From positions 1 to 45,705 of the forward strand of contig CAJVYQ010000039.1 in NCBI GenBank assembly GCA_913009825.1: a stretch of 45,705 bases of DNA, given 5' to 3'. The DNA comes from an uncultured Deferribacteres bacterium. Lineage in GTDB: Bacteria > Zhuqueibacterota > JdFR-76 > DREG01. Shown piece after piece: positions 25,741 through 33,948 of this stretch. Position 1 is the stretch's first letter, and each line of letters starts with the position of its first letter. The notes beneath the pieces were generated by a model. It was not told the DNA's origin. It saw nothing but the letters and a program-made list of their open reading frames with translations, and did no database searches. The position numbers and the translations under genes are program-made.

Positions 25741-26892
25741 ATGAAAAAAACCATTCTTCTTTTCTTTTTAATCATTTTTTCTTTTTCGGCTTGTTCAAAA
25801 CAGGAATGGCACGGATCTGTGAAAAAGGAAAACGGAATTACCATCGTATCAAATCCCCAAACGGGCGCGTGGGAAGACAGGAAAGATCGGAACATAAAAT
25901 TTGTAAAAAAGGATTCTATCGGTAAACCGGACGGACCTGACGAATATTTGTTCGCTTATATCGTTGATATTGAGGTAAACAGGAAAGGGGAAATTTTTGT
26001 GGCGGACCGGCAGATGAACAATGTCAGAAAATTCGATCAGTCCGGTAAGTTTTTGTTGTCTATCGGTCAGAAGGGAAAGGGTCCCGGTGAATTTGAAAGC
26101 ATTAAAATCATTTCGCTGGACAACGCGGATAATTTACTTGTTTTTGATAACATGCTTGGCAGAGTTTCGGTATTTTCTGCAGACGGCGCTTTCCTAAAAT
26201 CCAAAGACAATCTAATCCCGAATTCCTGGATATCGCCGGCAGAGATTTTTGTAAAGGGTGAATACTACATTTTTTTCGCCAAAATCAGAAATAGATCCGG
26301 GCTTTTTCATGGGTTCGATAAGAATTGGCACTATTCCTTTTCATTCGGTAAATACGAGTTTATCGACAATAAAGAATTTGAGGAGTTCAATTTGGGGTTT
26401 TGGCCCGGTCAGTGTTATTCCGGAAATGACGGAAGCATTTTTTACACCAAATATTATTATGATAATCGGATTTTTGTTTATCAGGATACTGTACTGAAGA
26501 AAATAATCCGCCGGGATTCCGACATAAAAGTTCCCTATGAAGTTACGGTGATGCACGATGTGAAAAAAGCGATGGACATGCAAAAAGACCGGAAATACGA
26601 TTTCTATTCTTTTGGACAGGGAATCGCATTTGTCGGCTACTCTTTTCAGACTTCTGCGGGAATCTTTCAGTTGAATGACGGCAGGATTGTAAATTTCATC
26701 CATGTGCGTAAATCAAAACAAAAGAGGGAGTTTGGCGTGGAATTGTACGACAAGACGGGAAAATTTCTGCAATATGCCAAACTTGGTGAAAATACCTGGT
26801 ATACAATTTTCTGCAAAGATGCGAACGATGCTTTTTATACGGTCGACAGAAAAGGATTTCCGAAAGTATTAAAATTTGAGATAACCGATTAA
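25741..26892 (+). CDS. 6-bladed beta-propeller lipoprotein
   Basis: 383 aa. Lipoprotein signal MKKTILLFFLIIFSFSAC with lipobox FSAC, then an NHL/6-bladed-propeller fold: DIEVNRKGEIFVADRQMNNV, KFDQSGKFLLSIGQKGKGPG, VFDNMLGRVSVFSADGAFL. GGAGG lies 6 bases before the ATG. This class is common in Bacteroidetes-type genomes and mostly uncharacterised. Together with 26956-28086 and the remnant at 19408 it forms a local paralogue family around the BlaI/M56 system. Confidence 0.85.
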   Translation: MKKTILLFFLIIFSFSACSKQEWHGSVKKENGITIVSNPQTGAWEDRKDRNIKFVKKDSIGKPDGPDEYLFAYIVDIEVNRKGEIFVADRQMNNVRKFDQSGKFLLSIGQKGKGPGEFESIKIISLDNADNLLVFDNMLGRVSVFSADGAFLKSKDNLIPNSWISPAEIFVKGEYYIFFAKIRNRSGLFHGFDKNWHYSFSFGKYEFIDNKEFEEFNLGFWPGQCYSGNDGSIFYTKYYYDNRIFVYQDTVLKKIIRRDSDIKVPYEVTVMHDVKKAMDMQKDRKYDFYSFGQGIAFVGYSFQTSAGIFQLNDGRIVNFIHVRKSKQKREFGVELYDKTGKFLQYAKLGENTWYTIFCKDANDAFYTVDRKGFPKVLKFEITD

Positions 26893-26955
26893 AACAAAGG
26901 ACAATTCCGGGAAACCATTATCGGAAGCCTTCATTCAAAACAAGGAGGAGAAGTC

Positions 26956-28086
26956 ATGTTACAATCTGTTTTACTGAGAAAAACCCTGCCGGTTCTGCTG
27001 TTCTGTTTTGTTACACTGGGGGCAGCACATATTTTGTACGCACAATCCTTTTTGCCCGTTTACCAAAAAGGCAGCGGCGAACTCATAACCGATTTGACCA
27101 TTGGCGGAGATGTCGGCGGAGAGGAATATTTGTTGTCCGGCCCCGGCAGAATAGCGGTGGATGAAAATGGAAATATTTTTGTGTTGGATTCACGGGAAAA
27201 CCACATCAAAAAGTTTGACGCCGCCGGAAAATATATCAAAACCTTTGCCAAAAAAGGGAAGGGACCCGGAGAAATTTTACAAGCCTATCAGATGGGGATG
27301 GAGCCGGACGGCAATATTGTCACATGGGATCTGGGCAACCGGCGTTTCAGCTTTTTTGACAATGACGGCACATTTTTGCATTCCATTCCTTTTCAGGAAA
27401 TCATCTGGGGTTTTAAAATAAGTCCCGATGGAAATTTTATCGTCGAAACACACAAATGGGATTTTAAAAATAAAAAGGGCACGTTAATAAAAGTCACAAG
27501 GTTTTCACCGGATTTGAAAGAAAAAGTTCCGGTGGATTCTGCAAAAATCATCGACAACAAATTTATCACTGAACCGATGCGGACCAATATTCCCGTTCCT
27601 TTTCAAGCCCAACTTATCTGGGATATTGCGCCAAACGGCAACATTGTTGTCGCTCTCTCCGGAGACTACACGATAAAAATATTTTCCCCGGCGATTAAAC
27701 TGATCAAACAATTCCAACATAACGCCGCAAGAGAAAAAGTGACGTCCGCCGATAAAAAGGCGTACTTCGATTCAATGACCTCCTCCGTTGGCGGTCAGAT
27801 TAAAAAGGGAGCGCCGGATTTTATCAGGAAAAGTACGGATTTTCCAAAATACAAGCCGTATTTTACCGGTATAATCATTGATCATGAAGGAAATATTTTG
27901 GTGCGAACTTTCAAAACAGAAAAAGAGCGCTCGGTTTATGATATTTTTTCACCGGACGGAAATTTTATTTGCCGAACAAAATTGCCCCCGCAATTGAGCT
28001 TTGCTGTTTTCAAAAAAGGATTTATTTACGCGGTAAGAAGTTCCGCAGACGGGTTCCCCGCTGTTTGCCGCTACAAATTGAAATGA
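26956..28086 (+). CDS. Exported 6-bladed beta-propeller protein
   Basis: 376 aa. A signal peptide (LPVLLFCFVTLGAAHILYAQ) without lipobox Cys leads into propeller blades: RIAVDENGNIFVLDSRENHI, KFDAAGKYIKTFAKKGKGPG, TWDLGNRRFSFFDNDGTFL, WDIAPNGNIVVALSGDYTI. AAGGAGG stands before the ATG. It follows the other propeller gene by 63 bp, probably in the same transcript. Ligand unknown. Confidence 0.85.
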   Translation: MLQSVLLRKTLPVLLFCFVTLGAAHILYAQSFLPVYQKGSGELITDLTIGGDVGGEEYLLSGPGRIAVDENGNIFVLDSRENHIKKFDAAGKYIKTFAKKGKGPGEILQAYQMGMEPDGNIVTWDLGNRRFSFFDNDGTFLHSIPFQEIIWGFKISPDGNFIVETHKWDFKNKKGTLIKVTRFSPDLKEKVPVDSAKIIDNKFITEPMRTNIPVPFQAQLIWDIAPNGNIVVALSGDYTIKIFSPAIKLIKQFQHNAAREKVTSADKKAYFDSMTSSVGGQIKKGAPDFIRKSTDFPKYKPYFTGIIIDHEGNILVRTFKTEKERSVYDIFSPDGNFICRTKLPPQLSFAVFKKGFIYAVRSSADGFPAVCRYKLK

Positions 28087-28254
28087 AATAGATGTAGGGC
28101 GATTCGCCGAACTCTCCTTAGAATAAGCTTCCCCGAATCAGATATTCAAACAGGATGACGGTTTTACCGTGAGATCAAAATTCATCCTCTGCCAATGGCT
28201 GCCAAAGCAGTGAGTCCTGTAACTGTAACCAAGCCGCGCATACACTATTTTCCG

Positions 28255-28542
28255 TCAATCTGTGTTCATGAACAAACGTAACCGTTGTTTTCCGGGACTC
28301 AAAGCCGGCGGGCCGCTGCTGGGATTGGTGCCAAAACCGAATGCCGTTTGATGATCATGTTGCGAATCGATATAGAACCGGATGCGATCGGAATTATTCA
28401 GATTGTCCCGCCGGTTTAATTGACTCACAATTGGGGACGATTCCGTGTCAAAAGCCCATACGGCAATATAAAGCGCCTCTTTATCGTAAGCGATGCGCAG
28501 TTCTGTGGATTGAGTCGGTTTAACGCCCACCAATAATTTAAA
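28255..28542 (-). pseudogene. Relic of a DUF5916/CBM9-like outer-membrane protein
   Basis: The minus-strand reading KPTQSTELRIAYDKEALYIA, then VWAFDTESSPIVSQLNRRDN, SDRIRFYIDSQHDHQTAFGF and GTNPS is characteristic of the N-terminal carbohydrate-binding-like domain of DUF5916 proteins. Downstream of NPSS the frame leaves the family and stops at 28255; upstream it is cut by a miniature element at 28543. No C-terminal barrel is present. Only about 80 codons survive, so this is a gene fragment. Confidence 0.7.
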
Positions 28543-28636
28543 GTAACTACTCAGGCTGCGTACTAAATGCACGAAAAACACTAAAACATCTTTAATTATT
28601 ATTACCTTTCGTGTATTTCGTGGGCTGAATAGTTAC
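28543..28636. mobile_element. GTAAC-family miniature element (IS66-like ends), copy D
   Basis: 94 bp. Ends GTAACTACTCAG (28543-28554) and GCTGAATAGTTAC (28624-28636) are inverted with one mismatch. Flanks AATTTAAA (28535-28542) and CATTTAAA (28637-28644) form an 8-bp duplication with one change. The interior contains ACGAAAAACACTAAA and TTTCGTGTATTTCGTGG. It truncates the DUF5916-like relic. The 264 bp to its right (28637-28900) hold no supported gene. Confidence 0.82.
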
Positions 28637-28900
28637 CATTTAAAATGAATTCCAAACCTGATAGACAATCTTTCTCAAATACTTCTCATCACAAGCGCGT
28701 TAATATATTGCCGGGAATACACACCGATCCGGAAAAAGTTCAAAACGAAAAAAATCTTGATATTGTTTAAAAAAATACTGATTATTTGAATATCCGAACC
28801 AGCATTAATAATGCTTTGAGTTTGAATAAGAACTGCGGGAATTTAAAATACGGTTGTCGGTTTTACACAGTGTCTTTTTCCGGCAAAAAGAGTACGATAT

Positions 28901-29161
28901 ATGAGAACCCAATCTGAAGATACCGATCCCAAAGCGGAAAAAGTTTTAATCGCCCTGCTCAGAAAAGCAAGCATTGCGGAGAAATTCGCACAGGTTCGAT
29001 CTTTATCAAAAATGACCATGCAGCTCTCCCGGCGGGCCATTGCCAGAGTTCATCCGGAACTAAATGAAGAACAGATCGATCTTCTTTTCATCGAATATCA
29101 TTATGGGAAAGATTTAGCAGAACGCCTGGCAAAAAGTTTAGCAGGTAAAGATGCTCACTGA
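28901..29161 (+). CDS. Small helical protein paired with a nucleotidyltransferase
   Basis: 86 aa, all-helical by appearance, hydrophilic. Segments such as DTDPKAEKVLIALLRKASIA, EKFAQVRSLSKMTMQLSRRA and HPELNEEQIDLLFIEYHYGK recall short proteins that I associate with a downstream nucleotidyltransferase in cyanobacteria and Chloroflexi. Its last 11 bases overlap the start of the next gene, so the two are coupled. The ribosome site is weak. It may be the antitoxin-like partner of the pair (inference). Confidence 0.7.
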   Translation: MRTQSEDTDPKAEKVLIALLRKASIAEKFAQVRSLSKMTMQLSRRAIARVHPELNEEQIDLLFIEYHYGKDLAERLAKSLAGKDAH

Positions 29162-29771
29162 ATCCGATATTTTTATCGCACTGCAGAAGGTGATCGAAAC
29201 TTTTAACAAGCTGTTTATTCCCTATTATATAGGCGGTTCTGTTGCAAGTTCTGTTTACGGTATGGCTCGCTCTACATTAGATGTCGATTTGATTGCCGCG
29301 ATTAAGCCAAACCAGGTTCCGGCTTTAAGAAGTGAACTTGAAAATGAATATTATATCGACGAGGATATGATTTTAGATGCAATCGCGCGAAAGTATTCTT
29401 TCAATCTGGTACATTACAAATCAATGGTTAAAATTGATGTCTTTATTCGCAAGGATGAGCCGTTTGACAATGAAATTTTTAGCAGAAAACGAAAAGATAT
29501 ATTAGGGGGCTTCGAAAAAAATATTGAGTGCTTTTTTTCATCGCCGGAAGATATTATTATTCACAAATTAAAATGGTATCGAGATGGGAATAAAATTTCC
29601 GAACGCCAGTGGTTAGATGTTATCGGCGTGATTAAAGTACAGGCAAAAATTCTTAATACAGCATATCTTTTAAAATGGGCGCGTGATCTTGATTTGTTGA
29701 AATTGCTGAGAAAAGCGTTTGCGGAAGCGGGAATTTCCGGCTATTTAAATGGGAACTCTCTTATTCCTTAA
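29151..29771 (+). CDS. Nucleotidyltransferase-fold protein (AbiEii/MNT-like)
   Basis: 206 aa, cytoplasmic. The nucleotidyltransferase core is seen as YYIGGSVASSVYGMARSTLD then VDLIAAI (GGS plus DxD metal pair), with a third carboxylate in KSMVKIDVFIRKDEPF. SSPEDIIIHKLKWYRDG and ERQWLDVIGVIKVQ are typical of the family's C-terminal part. Related proteins form type IV or MNT/HEPN-type toxin-antitoxin pairs; the partner here is the overlapping 86-aa gene, which lacks a HEPN RxxxxH motif. Whether it is a defence or addiction system is not shown. Confidence 0.8.
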   Translation: MLTESDIFIALQKVIETFNKLFIPYYIGGSVASSVYGMARSTLDVDLIAAIKPNQVPALRSELENEYYIDEDMILDAIARKYSFNLVHYKSMVKIDVFIRKDEPFDNEIFSRKRKDILGGFEKNIECFFSSPEDIIIHKLKWYRDGNKISERQWLDVIGVIKVQAKILNTAYLLKWARDLDLLKLLRKAFAEAGISGYLNGNSLIP

Positions 29772-29861
29772 CTGCCGGAAAATCAAATGTAACATGATTT
29801 TCCGTATTTCTGTGTGCATCCCATTAGCGATCGAAATTAAAAAGACTTTTTGGAGGTTGTC

Positions 29862-30848
29862 ATGAAAAAATATATTTTACTTATCCTTACGATTATTTTA
29901 GCCGTTGCTGCTCTTTCGGCTCAACAGCGGCCTCTTCGTCCCGCGCACACCTTTTCTATTGTCGCCCGGGATTCTGTAACCGGAGAATTGGGCGTGGCGG
30001 TGCAATCCCATTGGTTTTCGGTAGGTTCTTCCGTCACCTGGGCGGAAGCCGGTGTCGGTGCGGTTGCAACACAATCTTTTATTGAACCATCTTACGGCCC
30101 GCTCGGTCTGGCATTGATGAAAGCCGGAAAAACCGCTGAAGAAGCCCTCTCCGCACTGCTCAGCGTCGATCCCGGTAAAGAAGTGCGCCAGGTGGCTATG
30201 GTGGATGCGCGCGGCAATGTGGCGGTTTATACCGGCAAAAAATGTATTATCGAAGCGGGTGATCAGAAAGGGAAACAGTTTTCCTGTCAGGCAAATTTGA
30301 TGGAAAAAAACACGGTTTGGGACGCCATGGCGAGAGCTTATGAAACATCCAAAGGGGATCTGACGGACAAACTGATGGCCGCACTGGAAGCCGCACAGGC
30401 GGAAGGCGGCGATATCCGCGGCCGGCAATCGGCCGCTATCTTAATTGTTCCGGGCAAGTCAGCAGGCGCTCCCTGGCGGGAAAAAGTGATCGATCTGCGC
30501 GTGGAAGACAACACAGAACCGTTGAAAGAGCTGAAACGGTTGATTAAGGTTCACCGCGCTTATCAACACATGAACAAAGGCGATGAATATTTTTCCGGCG
30601 GGAATACCAAAATGGCTGTGAAAGAATATTCTACCGCCATGAGTATCTATCCGGAAAATGTGGAAATAATCTACTGGGCGGCGGTGACCATGGCCGGAGC
30701 CGGTGAAGTTAATGAAGCGCTGCCGCTGTTCAAACAGGTATTCGGCAAAAACAAAAAGTGGATGGAATTAACCAAGCGGCTGCCCCATTCCGATTTGCTG
30801 CCTGATGATCCTGATTTAATCAAGAAGATTTTATCTGTTGGCAGATAA
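29862..30848 (+). CDS. DUF1028 (Ntn-hydrolase-like) exported protein with TPR-like tail
   Basis: 328 aa. A signal peptide (KYILLILTIILAVAALSAQ) is followed by the DUF1028 domain: HTFSIVARDSVTGELGVAVQ, AEAGVGAVATQSFIEPSYG, VAMVDARGNVAVYTG, GDIRGRQSAAILIVPG. DUF1028 belongs to the Ntn-hydrolase fold, but the substrate is unknown. The C-terminal part (about 225-310) looks like TPR-type helices (AYQHMNKGDEYFSGGNTKMA, VNEALPLFKQVF). Start 29862 is chosen because GGAGG lies 5 bases upstream. Confidence 0.88.
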   Translation: MKKYILLILTIILAVAALSAQQRPLRPAHTFSIVARDSVTGELGVAVQSHWFSVGSSVTWAEAGVGAVATQSFIEPSYGPLGLALMKAGKTAEEALSALLSVDPGKEVRQVAMVDARGNVAVYTGKKCIIEAGDQKGKQFSCQANLMEKNTVWDAMARAYETSKGDLTDKLMAALEAAQAEGGDIRGRQSAAILIVPGKSAGAPWREKVIDLRVEDNTEPLKELKRLIKVHRAYQHMNKGDEYFSGGNTKMAVKEYSTAMSIYPENVEIIYWAAVTMAGAGEVNEALPLFKQVFGKNKKWMELTKRLPHSDLLPDDPDLIKKILSVGR

Positions 30849-30938
30849 ATTATTGCCTGTAAAACCCGTAGAAGCATAAAAATTTTCGTGTCTTTTGTGT
30901 GTTTTGCGGGTAAAAAATAAAAATGGAAAGGAGTTGTT

Positions 30939-31244
30939 ATGGCACGCACTGTGAATCCTTATTACCACAAGGAAGATGAAACCGGCAAAGCCAGGGTTGG
31001 CACGGAAAAACGGCCGGCGCTGGTGCAGGTACAATCTGAACAACGCGCCGTAGAAATCCGTAAACTTTGCGAGAAACAAGGCTGGTTTGTGGAAATAGCC
31101 GTTCATGCGGATGAACCGGAGGAAGTTACGGCCATCGACCAGCTTCTTCATCCTCCGGCGCCGCTCACCGTGGAAAAAGTGGGTCGTAACGATCCCTGTC
31201 CCTGCGGCAGCGGCTTGAAATACAAGCAGTGCCACGGGAAATAA
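30939..31244 (+). CDS. SEC-C motif metal-binding protein (PBPRA1643-type)
   Basis: 101 aa, cytoplasmic. The C-terminal SEC-C zinc motif is [20 protein letters not shown], with CxC and C-H ligands. The N-terminal part ([40 protein letters not shown]) fits the short PBPRA1643-like SWIM/SEC-C proteins. AAAGGAG precedes the ATG. Role unknown. Confidence 0.88.
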   Translation: MARTVNPYYHKEDETGKARVGTEKRPALVQVQSEQRAVEIRKLCEKQGWFVEIAVHADEPEEVTAIDQLLHPPAPLTVEKVGRNDPCPCGSGLKYKQCHGK

Positions 31245-31584
31245 ATGTTTTCTATATTGAGGGGATATTTGATTTGTTGGGGGAAAGATTTGCCATTTTA
31301 AATGAAAAATGGTGATTGATGAATGATAAATGATTCTGGCATCTCATTTCTGTGATCGTGTTTAATTTTGCAAGTGAATTCATTCTACTTTTAATACGAC
31401 TCAGATAGCCAAAGGAAGACACGAAAAAGGATGAAATTTTTTTCGCTATTCCCATCTGAAAGTTCCGGGTTTGAAAATCCAAAGTTCAAATCAAACATCT
31501 CTGCGTTCTTTGAGCCTCTGAGTTGTAAAAAAAAGCAAACTAACACAGATGCGCAGAAAGCGCGGAGATTTGCAGAAACAGACA

Positions 31585-31621
31585 GAAGCTGATCTTCTTG
31601 GAGAAGGTCAGCTTCTTTTTT
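31585..31621 (+). terminator. Hairpin terminator, GAAGCTGACCTTCT family
   Basis: GAAGCTGATCTTCT, loop TGG, AGAAGGTCAGCTTC followed by six T; the single T-G pair keeps the stem. It is nearly identical to the hairpin at 18597-18635. On the plus strand it would terminate transcription from the SEC-C gene. Confidence 0.7.
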
Positions 31622-31706
31622 AAGTGATGAACAGGAGATACCGATTTTAGAATCTCGAATATTCCCGACATATTTGGCAGATATTTACCATAAGGTTAAT
31701 TATCTC

Positions 31707-31735
31707 TTGACAAATCAATCATATCATATTATATT
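31707..31735 (+). promoter_or_regulatory. Sigma70-type promoter of the tetR-efflux operon
   Basis: TTGACA (31707-31712), 17-base spacer, TATATT (31730-31735). It lies between two ACCATAAGGTTAA sites and points to the TetR gene. Confidence 0.7.
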
Positions 31736-31746
31736 TTTTACCATCC

Positions 31747-31768
31747 GATTTAACCATAAGGTTAAATC
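31747..31768. promoter_or_regulatory. TetR-type operator
   Basis: A 22-bp palindrome with 9-bp perfect arms GATTTAACC and GGTTAAATC around ATAA, placed just after the -10 box and 21 bp before the tetR ATG. ACCATAAGGTTAA recurs at 31687-31699 upstream of the -35. The placement fits autorepression by the TetR protein. Confidence 0.65.
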
Positions 31769-31789
31769 GTCCGGTTAAAAGGACATGGA

Positions 31790-32416
31790 ATGAAAGAGCA
31801 AACCAGCACAGAAGAAAAAATCATCACCGCCGCTACCGGGATATTCCTGCAAAAAGGAAAAGACGGTGCTCGCATGCAGGAGATTGCCGACTATGCCGGG
31901 ATAAATAAAGCGTTGCTGCACTACTATTTTCGCAGCAAAGACCGGCTTTATGATGAAGTATTCAAACGTGAATTGAAAAAATTTTTTACCGGCATTTTTA
32001 CCTCCGTAAAAGATACCGAAGACGCCAAAATTTTTATCCGTTCTTTTATCAATTTATATACGGACAGAATTGCCAAAAACCAGAATCTGGTACATTTTAT
32101 TATCAGTGAAATCGAAAAAGGCGGGGCTTCAATCAGTTCTGTAATCGTTGAGTCCATGCAAAAAAATAAAATGCAGCCGCTGATCATCACCAATAAAATT
32201 CAGGACGCTATTGCAAAAAAACAGTTGCGCAATATCGATCCGGTCAATTTGATGATCAGTCTCATTGGTTTGTGTTTGTACCCTTTTCTGGCAAAACCGA
32301 TTTTGGAAAAAACCTTTTTAGGAGTAAATGTTACCTCACCGGAATTTTTGGCCAGACGGAAAAAGGAAGTTTTTGATCTGGTCTGGAATGGAATAAAATA
32401 TGAGAATGAAAAGTAA
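31790..32416 (+). CDS. TetR-family transcriptional regulator
   Basis: 208 aa. N-terminal helix-turn-helix: EEKIITAATGIFLQKGKDGA then RMQEIADYAGINKALLHYYF and RSKDRLYDEVF. The variable ligand-binding domain fills the rest. AGGA precedes the ATG. It sits first in a plus-strand run encoding an efflux pump and probably represses that run through the palindrome at 31747-31768. Ligand unknown. Confidence 0.92.
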   Translation: MKEQTSTEEKIITAATGIFLQKGKDGARMQEIADYAGINKALLHYYFRSKDRLYDEVFKRELKKFFTGIFTSVKDTEDAKIFIRSFINLYTDRIAKNQNLVHFIISEIEKGGASISSVIVESMQKNKMQPLIITNKIQDAIAKKQLRNIDPVNLMISLIGLCLYPFLAKPILEKTFLGVNVTSPEFLARRKKEVFDLVWNGIKYENEK

Positions 32417-32581
32417 AACCATTCACACTGTTTCATCACGGACGGAACAAAAATTTCATACGTCTGAGGTGCAATGCATTGCCATAATTCGGTCATTTAC
32501 TTCGTGTCATTCATTGTGATTGAATGACTTTGCATGCCAAACAAAGTTAAATTGAAAATTTGTAGAATGGAGAAAGCAACG

Positions 32582-33934
32582 ATGAAAAAGAAATTATCTC
32601 CTGCAATCCTTATCGTTTCCAAGCTGTTAATCCCGGTTCTGTTCTTCCCGCCTCACACGGTTCCGGCGCAGCAGAGTTCCGCTGCGCTCACTCTGAAGGA
32701 CGCCTTTGTGCTGGTTAAAAAAAACAATCTTAATCTGAAGCAGTTCAAAACGGCCATGCGCCAGGCACAATTGGAAACCGGCATGCAAAAAACCGGCTAT
32801 CTGCCGACGGTGGCCACCGCCGCATCCTACAATTACATTTCCGAGTTAGCAAAACTGGAAGTGCCGCTCAGCTTACCCGGCATCAGCATTCCGCCCATCG
32901 AAGCCGGCGTGAAGAACCAGTATGATTTTGCCATTCTGGTGAAACAGCCGTTGTTCACAGGCTTTCGCACCAAAAACCTGATCCGGTCGGCAGAAGCGAA
33001 GGAGATGGCAAATATCGGTGAAAAAGAGATTTTGCTAAACAAACTTTATCTGCAAACCGGCCGGCTTTTTTACAGTATTCAATTGAACCGGTATCAGCGT
33101 AAAGCCTTGCAGCAAAGCGTCCGGCGCGCGGATTTTCAGTTGGAAAAAGCACGCAATCTGCTACAGGCTCAGCAACTCACCCGGTTTGATACATTACAAG
33201 TGGCCAATCGAAAATTAATTCTGCAAACCCAGATTCTGCGTTTGCAGCATGTTGAAGAAATCCTGCTGTCAAAATTACGATTTTTATTGAACACGGACAC
33301 TCCCACGGAAATCCAACTGATTCGTCTGCAGCAGGTGAATCTTACTTTGGAGGATCTGTCAACCTACCTGCGCATCGCCCGGGAAAACCGGCCGGAGCTG
33401 CGAAAACTCCTGGCCTTAAAAGACGCCCGGAGTTTCAGCGCCAAAGCGGTTCGATCCATTCAATTTCCACAGATTTTTGCCAGCGCCACTTATCACTACG
33501 CCAGACCGGGGGTGAATTTTTTCAAAGATGAATGGATGAATTATTTCACCGCCGGCGTCAATTTGCAATGGGAAATCTGGAATTGGCGGCGAACAAAGCG
33601 GCAGACGGAACAGGTTAAATTGGGAATCCGGCAGATCGAGCTGCAGAATCAGCAGATGATGAAAAATATCGAACAGGAAATTGAAGAAGCCTGCAAATAT
33701 CTGATTGCGACAAAAGAACAGATTGTGCTGCAAAAAAAGATTGTGGCGCAGGAAAAGGAGCGATATTGCATGGTCAGCCAAAAATTTGAGCAGGGGATGG
33801 CAACGTCTCTGGATATCAGCGACGCCGAAAAGAAACTGACCGAAGCGGAACTGCTGCTGCAAAAGGATTATGTGGAGTGGCGTCGATATCAACTGCAATT
33901 AGATTATGCAACCGGATTAATCGGTAAAAAATAA
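32582..33934 (+). CDS. TolC-family outer-membrane efflux protein
   Basis: About 450 aa. A signal peptide ends near PPHTVPAQ. Two repeated TolC halves follow, starting LTLKDAFVLVKKNNLNLKQF and later RIARENRPELRKLLALKDAR, with long helical coiled-coil segments and the closing DYVEWRRYQLQLDYATG. The frame is open from 32534, but ATG 32582 is the first giving a proper signal peptide, with GGAG 9 bases upstream. It forms the exit duct for the ABC pump encoded downstream. Confidence 0.9.
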   Translation: MKKKLSPAILIVSKLLIPVLFFPPHTVPAQQSSAALTLKDAFVLVKKNNLNLKQFKTAMRQAQLETGMQKTGYLPTVATAASYNYISELAKLEVPLSLPGISIPPIEAGVKNQYDFAILVKQPLFTGFRTKNLIRSAEAKEMANIGEKEILLNKLYLQTGRLFYSIQLNRYQRKALQQSVRRADFQLEKARNLLQAQQLTRFDTLQVANRKLILQTQILRLQHVEEILLSKLRFLLNTDTPTEIQLIRLQQVNLTLEDLSTYLRIARENRPELRKLLALKDARSFSAKAVRSIQFPQIFASATYHYARPGVNFFKDEWMNYFTAGVNLQWEIWNWRRTKRQTEQVKLGIRQIELQNQQMMKNIEQEIEEACKYLIATKEQIVLQKKIVAQEKERYCMVSQKFEQGMATSLDISDAEKKLTEAELLLQKDYVEWRRYQLQLDYATGLIGKK

Positions 33935-33948
33935 CCATCGGAGGCAAC

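Larger units (their letters stand above)
31245..31789. other. Non-coding leader of the TetR-efflux operon
   Basis: No gene is supported; a minus-strand frame at 31252-31482 has no ribosome site and no recognisable domain. The stretch holds decayed repeats of the GCAGAAAGCGCGGAGA type (31500-31575), a terminator hairpin, a promoter and TetR-type operator, listed separately. Confidence 0.6.

Noticed and set aside
28645-28770. 41-codon plus-strand ORF next to a miniature element
   Set aside because: No ribosome site and no recognisable feature; the length is within chance.
31252-31482. Minus-strand frame of 76 codons in the tetR leader
   Set aside because: No ribosome site, low-complexity product, and it lies in decayed repeat DNA.
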